A stretch of DNA of 64,000 nucleotides, taken from assembly GCA_018398575.1 (NCBI GenBank), contig JAGTXZ010000005.1, positions 496,001 to 560,000 of the forward strand, in the 5' to 3' direction. This DNA is from Ampelomyces quisqualis (taxonomy: Eukaryota; Ascomycota; Dothideomycetes; Pleosporales; Phaeosphaeriaceae). Positions 43,438 to 54,440 of this stretch are shown here, one piece after another; the first letter of the stretch is position 1, and each line of letters starts with the position of its first letter. The position numbers were made by a program, and so were the translations under genes. The notes below the pieces were generated by a model. The model was not told the DNA's origin, made no database searches, and saw only the letters and a program-made list of their open reading frames with translations.

Positions 43438-46400
43438 CTACTCAGCCGAGTTTGACATGTTCTTCTCATGGAAATCAAACATCCGGTTGTGTTCCTTACC
43501 ATTATCTTGTCTCCTGAGCTCGACAAGGCACTGCTTCGGAGTAATGACATCTGTCAATGTTTGAATTTCTCGCTTCCATTGCAGTGCACACACTCCGCTT
43601 GCATCCGTATGTACGACGTAGAAGTGTCGATATGCTCGCCTCATGTCGATATGCAAACCTCCATAGTACCGCACCATGCGCAAATTGGCTTTTTCCCGGC
43701 TGCGAGCAAGCGCGTTGAAGTAGTCTAGTGGTTCCTCTTGCGCAAGGTCCCGACGCTCAGATATGACGGGGAACTTATCAGGCCTAGGGTCAAGTGCCTG
43801 GCCAGGTGTGTCCTGTTCAATGAGTTTCGGATCGCTGAGCAGGTGATAAATTTGAGCTCGGGCATTAGCATTGGGTTCGCCAGCTTCCAGTGCTTCCACC
43901 TGCTCTTCACATCTTTCGAACAGATGTTCCATAAGCTCCGGACGCACACAAAGACGCCAGTGTAGATTCAGATCGCTGACATCTTGCCATGCAGAGGCCG
44001 AGCCTGTGGCTCTATGCATGTCGTCTATTTTGGCAAGGAATAGCTTGAAAATTTGGAGGGCCAGTTGCGGTTGCTCTTCAAACACGTGATCTGTAATGTA
44101 AACAATTCCTCCTAGGGGGAATATTTCGATGCAGTCGTGAATTGTGTCGGGTGGGATGTCGGAGGCAGCTGGATTATGCTCGCGATGTAGTTGTACACCA
44201 AGTGACCATACACGGACTTGCTTTCGCAGCAGCTGGCCCAGTGTTGAGAGTTCAGAGAATGACTCAAAGTCAGGATGCACCTAGGAACGTCAAATTTGGG
44301 TTTGTAGAACTGTGAAAGAAGACCACTTACAATGACGACACCAGATCCTTCGTGAGCAAGTTGCTCTGTGTAATGCTCCCAGCCACCTTGAAACCACGGG
44401 TTGCTTATGTCCACATGATGCATCAGAAGCCAACGGGTCAGAATTTCAAGCTCCTCTGCATGATCCACGGGGTGAAACAAGAGGAACGCGCAGCGGTCGA
44501 GGAATGTCTGTTGATTCCCATTGTGGCCCCAGCTGAACATGACATCGAAATTGATTTTCAACGCGTGCTCGATGTGCTGCTTCATTTTTAGACACGGGGA
44601 GTTTGCTGGCGGAGGAAGGGCCAATGGAGTCGAAATTACTGCTCGTTGCATCATCTCAGGCATCGAGTCCGAAGTGGATGGAGCCTGTTGTTCCTCAACC
44701 GGGGATGGAATGCTGTGCTGCTTGTGGGAGATTGATGCTACATCTTGGCCGAGGGCAGGTATCTGCTTGGAGTCTTGCTGAGTGATAGTACTGGAGCCTG
44801 CGTATGCGTCAGCTCGAACGGATTGAAATGATTTACAGCAAAACGTACGTCGCTTCAGCTGAGACTCATCTGGCAAGACATGTTGGTACTGGCACCTTCC
44901 TGAAGTTAAATGGCAGTGTCCTTTCAGAAAGTAGCGGCAAATCGGTGCAGGAGCTATGACACCTGTATGATAATGTTTATACTTGCAAGACGCGGCTGGC
45001 CGTGCGCACCGTGTGTTGGCGTAATACCAGCAAGTACTCTCTGGTGATGTTATTCCTTCGGGTCGTACACCTTTGCGCTTATCCGGTGGACGGTCGACTT
45101 GCTGCTCACTGATAGGTGTCAAGTTTACATCAACCGTAATCAGCGGCGCCCCGAAACTGTTACCGGGCAGGAATCCAGTATTCTTGTGTGCGAAATCACA
45201 TACGTCATCCGCTTTCCTACATCCAGTTGCACCCCGGAGCCAGAAAGGACATGTCAATGGAGGTTTACGGTACTTTTGCGGTATTTTGCCGTTGCTTTCA
45301 GCGATGGTGAGTGGCCGACCCTCTGCGTCCTTGTGTCGGTGCAAGAATGGGCACATTTCTGCTGAATACTGACAATTATTGCTTAATCTCCACTGATAGC
45401 AGATCAAAGGAACTTTGTCGGCCTCCCATTTCTCCAGAGGGATTGCTTGTTCAACGGTATCTTTCCGAACTATTTCATCTGTGTCGACTTCTTGAACGCG
45501 ACGATGACCCGCTTCACGTCTTCCATAGGGGTTATCCTCAGTGTCCCTTGACTTTCGTTTCCCCAAACTTGTAGGTTGAGACCCAACAAAGTCTAGGGTT
45601 TCGATATCGGGCTTGCCCTCTTCACGAGATCGTTTCTCTGCAATACCGCGGTACTTGAGTTTACCGTACAGTCCCTCGGTATCCCAAGCTTTTCTCTGGG
45701 CGACAACTGGCTCATTCGTGAATTTGATTGGATTCGCAGTTTTGGAAGCTGGACCCATGGGCTTGGCTCCAGGCCGGCTAGAAATTTTGGGATGCCGGCG
45801 TGGATTGCTATTTGTTGAAAGCTTAGCTACCGCAACTGTGGTAGTAGAATTGCTGTTTGTTGTAGACTTAGCTGCCACATTTGTAGTATAAGAGTCTCTG
45901 TGCCCGATAGCGTTGCTTGCGCCACTACTCGCGTGATGGAGCTTCGTATCTTTGGACCCATTCGAATAGGTGGATTGTTGACCCTGATTTCCCAACTCTG
46001 ACACAATCACGTTGGCTGCGCCCGGATTCGATTTGGGCGATGTAGGCACTGTTCTCGAACAATTGGAAGACAAAATCGAGTTTCCAAGCTCAAATCCTTG
46101 ACGGGATTGCGTGGCCAAGGCTTTTGTTTCACCAGTGTTCTTTCTGTTCTTCTCGCCGCCTGCAATCTCTTCTAGCAGAGAGTCCTCAGACTCATAGTCC
46201 ATATCAGAGGTAGAGCTCGAGGAAGAACTCGCTCCACCTTGGGTTGACTGAGTGAAAGGGAGTTTGCGGGCGCCTGGGGTCCTTGTGGGCAGCTTGTTGG
46301 AGGCAGCCGGAGGGCTATTAGGGCGATGATCGTGGTCGTTGACGAACAAACCGTTGCTGTTCGTGTCTGTATCGTCCTGATGGTCATACTTTCTTGATAG

Positions 46401-46940
46401 CATAATAGGAACATCATCGCCGCTATAATATTTGCCCCTGGCTTCATTGGCTTCAAACCATTTACGTATGTTCCGTGCTATGTGTTTTCTGAATCCTCTC
46501 CGACCCAAGTGAGCCTTGAGGTTGGCCCAGTCTTCAAGCATCGTGGTTCCAGCGAGGTTTTCTATTGGTTCCCATGTGCCTAGATATGCATAAGTATATT
46601 GTTCTCGCAAATAGGACCAGAAAAAGTGTCTAGACTCGATAACGTGACACAGCTACTTAAAACCATGGCGTGCCGCTATCTCCCACTGCTACTCTGTGGA
46701 AGGTGACACTTACAACTGTCACATAAAGTTAGCGAAGATCATTCATGCTCTGGTAACAAGTCCTCACTCGTGGAAACCGTATTCCACCCATTCGATGAGA
46801 TACTTCGTCTCGCCAGGCTCTCGGAAGTAACCTTCGGCTACGACACACTTGGGCTCAAACTTGTTGCTCTCATCGCTCACATCGCTCACATTTCTTTCAG
46901 GCGAGGCAACTCTGGCATCACGTTCCATGTCGGCGACCAT
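43438..46940 (-). CDS. Chromodomain protein with four CCCH zinc fingers
   Basis: Proposed exons: 46768-46940, 46714-46715 (2 nt), 44849-46579, 44331-44797, 43438-44280; 1071 aa with all phases consistent. Residues about 18-75 form a chromodomain (AEGYFREPGETKYLIEWVEYGF, then TWEPIENL), with aromatic-cage candidates Tyr and Trp in place. The middle is Ser/Thr/Asn-rich. Four CCCH fingers follow, spaced CX8CX6CX3H, CX9CX6CX3H, CX7CX6CX3H and CX7CX6CX3H. The C-terminal 400 residues (FDVMFSWGHNGNQQTFLDRC, GGIVYITDHVF) form a domain I do not recognise. Chromodomains bind methylated histone tails and CCCH fingers usually bind RNA, so a link between heterochromatin and RNA is a reasonable inference. 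The 51 bp intron 44798-44848 is in frame and could be retained. Confidence 0.82.
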
Positions 46941-47389
46941 GTCGAAGACGGTGTTGCTTGTGGCTCGCCTCTCATTGGCCGACCGCAAGGCGAACACCAG
47001 CTGCGCACGCAGCTCGTCCGACTCAAGCGAGGTGCACCAGATGCAAGAACAAGCCGCTTTGGCGTTTGGCGGCGGATAATTCCGAGCAGTTGAGCAAGCT
47101 CGTAGTGCTGAGAAGCTCGGGAGACGCAAACAACGACTGGAATTCAGTCACGCAGTGAGAGCCCTCTAGTTAGTGAGCTAGTTAGCGCCTTGGCGACATG
47201 TGACACTTGTGCTTTGTCGGCGGTGCACTCGAGGCCGCCAAAGCAGCCCTCCCCCCACAGCAAGAGACTCCCGCGAGCTTGGCCCGTCACAAGAAAGCAC
47301 TTCCCGACAAAGACGACACTATCTAGGCTCCCTGTCAAGTCGACGACCCCGCACCTTACTGCGCAACCCCTCCCCCACCTATCGCAACT
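46941..47389. promoter_or_regulatory. Divergent promoter region, chromodomain/CCCH gene and YPT31
   Basis: 449 bp between start codons of divergent genes. The minus-strand frame of the chromodomain gene stays open to about 47129 but without an ATG, so translation probably starts at 46940 or at the second ATG, 46928. Confidence 0.45.
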
Positions 47390-48375
47390 ATGGCGAACGA
47401 TGAATATGACGTGAGTCCGGCGTGCGACCCCTGTGTGCCTGTGCTCTTTACTGACGTGCCGCCTACATACAGTTCCTGTTCAAAGGTACTTGCTGTAGCC
47501 TCTTCCCAAGGCGCCGCCCGCTGACCCCGCACAGTCGTCCTCATTGGAGACTCCGGCGTTGGTAAATCCAACCTCTTGAGCCGATTCACACGCAACGAGT
47601 TCAACCTCGACTCCAAGTCGACAATCGGTGTCGAGTTCGCGACCCGATCCATCCAAGTCGACGCCAAGACCATCAAGGCTCAGATCTGGGATACCGCCGG
47701 CCAGGAGCGGTACCGCGCCATCACCTCTGCCTACTACCGGGGTGCGGTCGGAGCGCTGCTTGTCTACGACATTAGCAAGCACCAGACATACGAGAACGTC
47801 ACAAGATGGCTGAAGGAGCTGCGCGACCACGCCGATTCCAACATCGTCATCATGCTGGTCGGTAACAAGAGCGATTTGAGGCATCTGCGGGCAGTGCCGA
47901 CTGAGGAGGCGAAGCAATTTGCAAGTACGTGGCCATTGTTCAGATAACAGTTGTGTGCAAAGTCTGGACAGGGCACTTGCTAATCACCGTGCCACGTAGG
48001 CGAGAACAACCTTTCTTTCATCGAGACGTCTGCCTTGGATGCCAGCAACGTTGAGCTGGCCTTTCAGAACATTCTCACAGGTGCGTTATTCTGTGGGGGA
48101 TGCGCAGCACTGGGCAAATTTGGCTATCGCATGCAAAATGAGATGGCATTCAGCTCTTTTGAGTGGCCATGCATTCACACCGCCACTTGCGCTTGTGCCG
48201 TGTCCTTCTAGACCACATAAGTATACTGACAACTCGTGCAGAAATCTATCGCATCGTCTCAAGCAAAGCCTTGGACCAAGGCGAAGGCAGTCAAAACGTA
48301 CTCGGTCCCGACCGCACAACGCTCAAGATCAGCGAATCGGCAGACGATAGCCAGAAGAAGGCCGGATGCTGCTAG
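47390..48375 (+). CDS. YPT31: Rab GTPase YPT31/RAB11
   Basis: Five exons: 47390-47410, 47473-47485, 47535-47924, 48000-48080, 48242-48375; 212 aa. The first exons are tiny (21 and 13 nt). G-protein motifs in order: GDSGVGKS (16-23), switch I STIGVEF, WDTAGQERYR, NKSD and ETSA. The effector and hypervariable regions match the Rab11/Ypt31 group. The C-terminus KKAGCC is the double-cysteine geranylgeranylation signal. Ypt31 acts at the trans-Golgi and recycling endosomes in exocytic transport and polarised hyphal growth. The exon/intron pattern, with introns before the P-loop, is common in fungal rab genes. Confidence 0.96.
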
Positions 48376-48940
48376 ACGAACAACGCACACGCAACCGCCC
48401 CGGGTTGGGTTCTCCTGGGCGAACAAGCTCGACACACACAGTGAGAGGGCGAGACTTGAAATGTGCCATGTTCAATGAATAGCCTCACGAGTCATGCGAA
48501 GACCAAGGCGTCCAGGAAGTCCTCTTCGGTCTTTTACCCTCCTTTGCTACGTCTGCTTCGTGTCTCTGGTTTCCAAGCACAGACGCTGGGGCTTGCTGAC
48601 GTGATACAGCCCGCTTCAGCATTTGTATGTTGCTTTCTTTGCTTGCGGCGAGTGGCTTCTCTTTCCTTTGGTTTTGGGGGCGGTAATGCGATCGTGCGGA
48701 TGTATGATTTGATACAATGACAACTACACCTTTTAAGAATACCGAAAATAACGTAAAACGTGACTTGAGGCAAGGCAATGCAAGCAAAGAATACTATGTC
48801 TGGCGTTGAGCGCTCATGTACTGGACATCATACCTCATCTATGCATCTATCATATCATCAACATGATCTTCCAGATATACTAGGAGAGCCAACTCCCGAA
48901 CCAAAAGTACAGCGATATCGATTCGAGAAAAGAAAAAGTC
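48376..48940. other. Convergent 3' region of YPT31 and the TPT transporter gene
   Basis: 565 bp with 3' UTRs of two convergent genes; no other feature seen. Confidence 0.4.
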
Positions 48941-50625
48941 TCATTGAACGCCGATCCCAGCCCTCCCATTCATGCCGTGCGGCCGCCACGTCTCTTCCGC
49001 AGTGGTGCCCGGAAGCATGTACCCTTGCCCAGCATCATGTCTCCTAAACCCCGCGTCGTCGTCCCTCTTCTCATCTCTCCCCTCGGCAATACTAGCAATC
49101 GGATACGCCCCCGTGCCCGCCGACATACTCGGCGGACTCGCCGTGAACCCTGCTCGCGACTTGACATCCGTCGCGAGCGGCAACAACGTGCCCTGAGCTT
49201 TCGAGTGCATGCCTCTCGCGCGCTTGTCGACCTTGGCTGCATCGGACGTGCGGTCGTACAAATATAGTCCGATGAAGGTGAGCATGAGGCCAAACGCTTG
49301 GATCATGGAGATTGGCTTGCCGAACCACACGACGGCGAAGACAATGACGAAGACGCGCTTGATCAGGCTGGCGACCGAGTATGTAACGGGCGACACCATG
49401 GATAGCAATACGAACGCGACAATGTTTTGGCCAAAGTGGAATGTGCCGTTGAAAAGGAATTCGATGAGTAAGCGGCCGTGATCGAATGCGCCGGGGTGGT
49501 CGGATAGCTCGATGGTAGCGTCGTGCAGGAAGTCTCCCAGAAGCGTGAAGCCTTCGGACCAGAGCCACAGAGGGAGTGTGAAAAGAAACGCGAGGCCGGA
49601 GGAGTAGCAGAGGAGGTTTAGCTTGTCTGGTTTGCTGAAGCGGGTTGGTGGTAGACCGTCTTTTTCGGCTGCAGCTGCGTCGTTGAAGATTTGCTTCGAG
49701 ACGATATTTTGGACTACGAAGAGGATTGCGCTGGCGAAGGCGGACAGTAGGCCGATGAAGTTGGCGCTAAAGTCTGCGGAGCATGCTAATACGACGCCGA
49801 AGGTCAGGGGTATGAGCGAGAGGTAGGTCGGCAGCGAGTATGTTATGCCCAGGAATATGCTGTACGCTCCGACTGTCAGGAGCGGAGACAGCCCTTTAAT
49901 GGTGTGGACCAGGGACACAGGTATCCTCGAGGTGGCATCTGCGCTCAATATGTGCCCTCCAATTTGAAAGCACGTGAGCGGTAGGGTCGCCATTATGAGC
50001 TCCTTGGACGGTGGCCTGATTCCGTACTTCAAAAAGGGCATTGCATGCTTGAGTCGAGGGAAGCTTCGGGCTGCGGCAGCGAGCAGCAAGCACCATGCTG
50101 AGACGAAAGCGAACTGCACGGTCGTGAGTGTAACGGGTTGGGGTAGCGCTGTCAGGATGGCCTTGGAGGACATGTTGGTGAAGATGGATGTCATGTACCA
50201 CACGCCGCAGAGCATCTACTCCCATTAGCGGCCTGCAGCCCGTTGCCTGGCACGTCTCGACCTACAATGAGCTTCGGTGATAGCGGCGCCTTCAGCGCGT
50301 CTGCCAGCTCGTGCGCGTTCTGACTGACGCTTGCCTTTCTTGTTCGTATTGTCCTTATTGCCTCACTCAAGCTCTTCTGTCTCCCGTGCCGTGCCGCGGG
50401 GCCTGGAGGCACGCCGTTCGCATAGCCAAAGCGCGCCTCTTTGCGCGGCTGCCATCGATCCGCTTGTATCGCGTTGCCAGTGAGTTGTGCAGCGTGGGAG
50501 GGGCTTGCAGTCCGCGACGAGCTCAGGCCGTATTCCTCTTCAGGCATGGGCATGAGGTCAGGCTGGAAGGCAGGGAATGTGAACGTCTGGCTGGGACTCG
50601 GGTCCCGCGCTGACGAGGACGGCAT
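48941..50625 (-). CDS. Triose-phosphate transporter family protein (SLY41-like)
   Basis: Two exons, 50266-50625 and 48941-50215, with a 50 bp GTAGGT-AG intron; 544 aa. Residues 1-115 are a cytosolic Ser/Pro-rich tail. About nine hydrophobic segments follow, starting at LCGVWYMTSIFTNMSSKAIL, with the TPT-family patches SLVHTIKGLSPLLTV, VQNIVSKQIF and SPVTYSVASLIKRVFVIVFAVVWF. This is the drug/metabolite transporter superfamily branch containing plastid phosphate translocators and yeast Sly41, an ER/Golgi protein whose overexpression suppresses loss of Ypt1. The C-terminal 110 residues are hydrophilic. Substrate not readable. Confidence 0.93.
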
Positions 50626-51171
50626 CGCGACTGCGCCCGGGGTGTGCTCGGGGAATAGGGTGTGCAGATCCGTTCGTCAGGCCATTAGGCCATTTGGGAA
50701 TAGAGGGTGCGATGTCCGTGAAGGTCGACCTGGCCTCAAGGCTGCTTGTGGGTGGCGCTTCTTGGTGGCACAACGCGGCGCAGAAGAGTAACGTGAGAGC
50801 CAGCAAGTTCCCCCTGGCGCAGTGACCCGAAGTGTCTAACAGTCGGCAGCGAACGCCAAAACGTCGCGGTGGTCGCTTTGGTATGCACCCGCGATTAGCG
50901 GCACGTGTGGTCCGCTTCCAGACGCGTCACCAACCAGAACCTGCGCTCCGCATTGACGTCGCTTCACCGCCAAGCCGGCTGCCACTTGACATGTACGGAT
51001 ACCGGGTACCCGCCCCACGAGCCGAGCGGAGCAGTACCTGCTTCAATCGCCAAGGCCACTTCAGGAACAACCGTGGATGAGCCAGAAGTCGACTGTTGGC
51101 CTCGCATTGCGTCGCGTTGCCGTGCATTCTCACATCTGTGGCCCAGGGAAACCTCCCGCACGTCTCGTACC
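50626..51171. promoter_or_regulatory. Divergent promoter region, TPT transporter and secreted hydrolase
   Basis: 546 bp between start codons of divergent genes. The plus-strand frame is open upstream of 51172 to 50905, but that extension precedes a clear signal peptide and is read as leader. Confidence 0.45.
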
Positions 51172-53959
51172 ATGAAGACCTCGTCGCTGCCCCTGATTCT
51201 ATCCCACCTATGCCTGCTACTGCCAACATGCCGTGCATCTGATCAATACAGCTCCTTCATGGCCCCACTCAACAACCGGCCGCGCGAATCAAACCTGTTC
51301 TCTTTCAGCAGCACATGGTACGTACTTGGGCCTTTGCAGATTGGCACTAGAGAAGCAACTTGGGGAGCCGATCCGCTGGAAAATAGAGGCGGCTTCAGGA
51401 ATCTCTCATATGACCCCCAGGCGAGCTTCCGGAGCTCACTCCCTACTAATGGGACTGCTAAATGGAACATCACCGAGGCCCTACAAGTGTCAAGCAGCTC
51501 CACTACAGCTAATGCTTCACTGAGCGTTGGCTACGCCAACGTTGACTGGGACTTCCTGAGAGTAGTCTATGGCTGGGCTGCTGTCCAATACCAGGCATGG
51601 GCTCGCGGTGAACTCATCATTGGTGGCAACGAAACACAACATGTCACCCTTCGCACAGATACAATCCTGGAGTTCTGGGTAGACGACCAGCACTACTTTG
51701 GGGGCGATTTTTTCTCCTTCCGAAGAGCACCACCGGTATTGCACTTGAGTCCTGGCTCTCATAAGATCGATCTCCGAATTGCAAGAGATGTGCGCGCCTT
51801 TGGTGGTATCCTAGAGCCTACTGTCGACCTTGTGATAGCGGTAGAGAAGACTTCTGGCACGTTGGAGCTCGCGAGATCTGGCATCCTTATGTCCGATGTG
51901 GTCGACGGCAGACTAGCCAGCTCTTTTGGATCAATCAGCTTGAGGAATAGTGGTGAACAAGATATTGAGCTAATCGAAATTCGTGCCTCTGATGTGAGCT
52001 TCCTCTTCTCTTCTCCGGGACTGGACACCGGCCATCAGGTTTTCGCTCATGGTGATAGCGAGATGCTGACGAAAAAAAAGACAAGCCACTCGTCATTTCC
52101 GAGCACTGCTTCTGGAATTATTGTAGTGGCTGGCCAGACCAGGCCTGTAGCCTTTGACATTGAGCTCCGAGACCAGAATGCGTCCGCAGTAGCGTATATC
52201 ATCACTTATAGAAGGATCAACAATACTGATACGTCTACTCTCCAAGTGTCACAGGATCTAAAGCACACTTCCATTCACCGGCCACACAAGATGACCTTCC
52301 TTCACCCGGGTGGCATAGTCTCATATGCGATGCTTCGACCGCCTGCGACGAATGCAACATGCCGCTCAGGCGTTTCAAAACTTCCGGTGCTGCTGGCTTT
52401 ACACGGTGCTGGTCTAGAGGCTGACGACTCCATGGTCACCAGCGCACTCGACCCGGTTGCAGATCTTTGCGCTTGGGTCCTCTTTCCAACTGGTGTAACT
52501 CCATGGTCCGCGGACGATTGGCACAACTGGGGCTATGCGGACGTGGAGGCTGCTATCAACACTATACCCGTATGGATCAAGAACGTTGGTTGGGAAGGCC
52601 TAGATGTGGACAGTGATCGCTGGATTGTATCTGGGCACTCCAACGGTGGCCAAGGTACTTGGTATGCTTTGACACACCGACCGGACAAGATTGTCGCTGC
52701 AGCTCCTGTATCAGGGTACGCAAGCATACAGAAATATGTTCCATTTGAGCTATGGCAACCTGCAGATCCAAGGCGTACAGCGATTGTCAGTGCGTCACTC
52801 AACAGCTATCGCCACGAGATGCTCATGGCCAACGTCAATGGCATTCCCATTCAGCAGCAGCACGGTGCATTTGACGACAACGTACCTGCCTACAACTCAC
52901 GCTTCCTTGCGCAGCAGCTGCACCTTGCTGGTGCAAATTCAAGCTACAACGAGGTGCCTCAACAGAATCACTGGTGGGAGTAGGTCATCCGTGTCAAGCA
53001 TGTGATATCAAGCATGTGCTAACAAATGCTTTCACTCTAGCACAGTAATGACAACACCTGAACTAGTACACTTCTACTACACGCAGGCTCGAAATGACGA
53101 CACGTTGCCAAGGAGACTAGACGAGTTCGGTATAGTCGTGGGTGATCCGGGAGACATGGGCAGCAAGGGCGGTATCAAAGTCTTGCAGCTGAACGACCCC
53201 GGCCAATATGGCAAAGTTGACGTCAAAGGGCACGTTATAAGAACCACGAATATCAAGAGCTTGGTGTTTGATCCATCGCTTTGGAAGGATACAGTCACGA
53301 TTAATGGAAACCCAGTCGATCCATCCGACTTCGTAGCTCAAGTCGACGTCGGACTGACCAGCACCCAAGAAGAGAGTTCCAAGCTGCAAAGATCTGGGCG
53401 TCAATTGGGATCAATGACAGCGGTTCTGCGCACCCGTGGTCCGTTCCTCATTCAGCACGCAAACACTACTAGCACTTCGCGTCTGGCTCTACAAATTTCG
53501 CGCAACCTACACCAATATTTCTACGCTGATGCCACCATACACTCTTCCCTATCTGATCAAACAGTCACAAATGCGACCGGCAACATCATCACCCTTGCTC
53601 TTGGCGACACCCTGCTTGGTCAGTTGCAAGATTTCCCCGTGCATGTAGGCAGCTCGACGTGCTCGGTAGTTGATTCTCAGGGCAACAGGCAAGAGTACGG
53701 GTCAGAGGCGCGAGGTGCCGCGTTTCTGAGACCAGCAGATGGTGAAAGACTCGAGTTGGTACTGTGGGGCGCGGACGAGGAAGGCTTGCGACAAGCAGCC
53801 AGGATTGTGCCCATGTTGACCGGCGTCGGACAGCCTGATTTTGTTGTATTTGGCGAGAGCGCGAAGTGGCGAGGGATCGAGGGCGTACTAGCCATGGGCT
53901 TCTTCGATTGGAAGTGGGACGTCACCGCTTCTAGCGTGGTGGAGACGGGAGGATGGTGA
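51172..53959 (+). CDS. Large secreted alpha/beta hydrolase (S9/esterase-like)
   Basis: Two exons, 51172-52979 and 53041-53959, with a 61 bp intron (GTAGGT donor, GCTAAC branch); 908 aa. The start is set by a signal peptide (MKTSSLPLILSHLCLLLPTCRA). Residues 30-400 are beta-rich with many NxS/T sites. The hydrolase core begins LPVLLALHGAGLEADD, with the nucleophile elbow SGHSNGGQGTWY (Ser near 490), an acid candidate in GAFDDNVP (about 565) and the base His in QNHWWDTV, which spans the splice junction and confirms it. The 300-residue C-terminal part (LRTRGPFLIQHA, VLWGADEEGLRQAARIVPMLTGVGQPDF) is conserved in fungal members. An extracellular esterase or peptidase; substrate unknown. Confidence 0.9.
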
Positions 53960-54440
53960 GCTTCTAATGTGTACACGGCGTGAATATGCACCAGCAGGTC
54001 TTCAGCTTCACCGCGAAACGTGCCCCGCAGACTGTCTGGATGGCGCCGCTGCCCGTTTGTCGGCTCGAGTTTCGAAGGTGAAGTAGAGTCGGCACGCGTT
54101 TGGACGCGTCTGCCCGCGTCGTCGCTCCTTCCTCTTACAATATAAGCAACCCCGCGTCTTCTCTCCCACCTCGCCCGTCTTTCCTTCTTACGCGTAGCTC
54201 GTGACTGCGAGTTCAGAATCTTCGTCCTTTCCCTTTGCGCGCAGGAGCTGCCTATCTAATTCATCTGAGCTGCTTCGTCTTCTTTTCTGCATCTACTTTG
54301 GCCATTTACGCCGCCAAACAAACATCAACGAGCCGCTGTGTCTTGCATATTATATACGCATCTGCACAGTCACGTACGAGTACACGCATCTCTCGGATCT
54401 CTTTCATCTACTCAGACGTTCAACAACACCACCAACAGCA
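53960..54440. other. Promoter and long leader of the Pumilio gene
   Basis: 481 bp. It contains an AATATAAGC TATA-like box at 54138-54146 followed by a CT-rich stretch (about 54150-54190), the usual fungal initiation context, leaving a leader of about 250 nt. Confidence 0.45.
54138..54146 (+). promoter_or_regulatory. TATA-like box of the Pumilio gene
   Basis: AATATAAGC about 300 bp before the ATG, followed within 15 bp by a pyrimidine-rich tract (TCTTCTCTCCCACC) typical of fungal transcription starts. Confidence 0.4.

Noticed and set aside
50905..51171. N-terminal extension of the secreted hydrolase
   Set aside because: It would bury the signal peptide that starts at the ATG at 51172.
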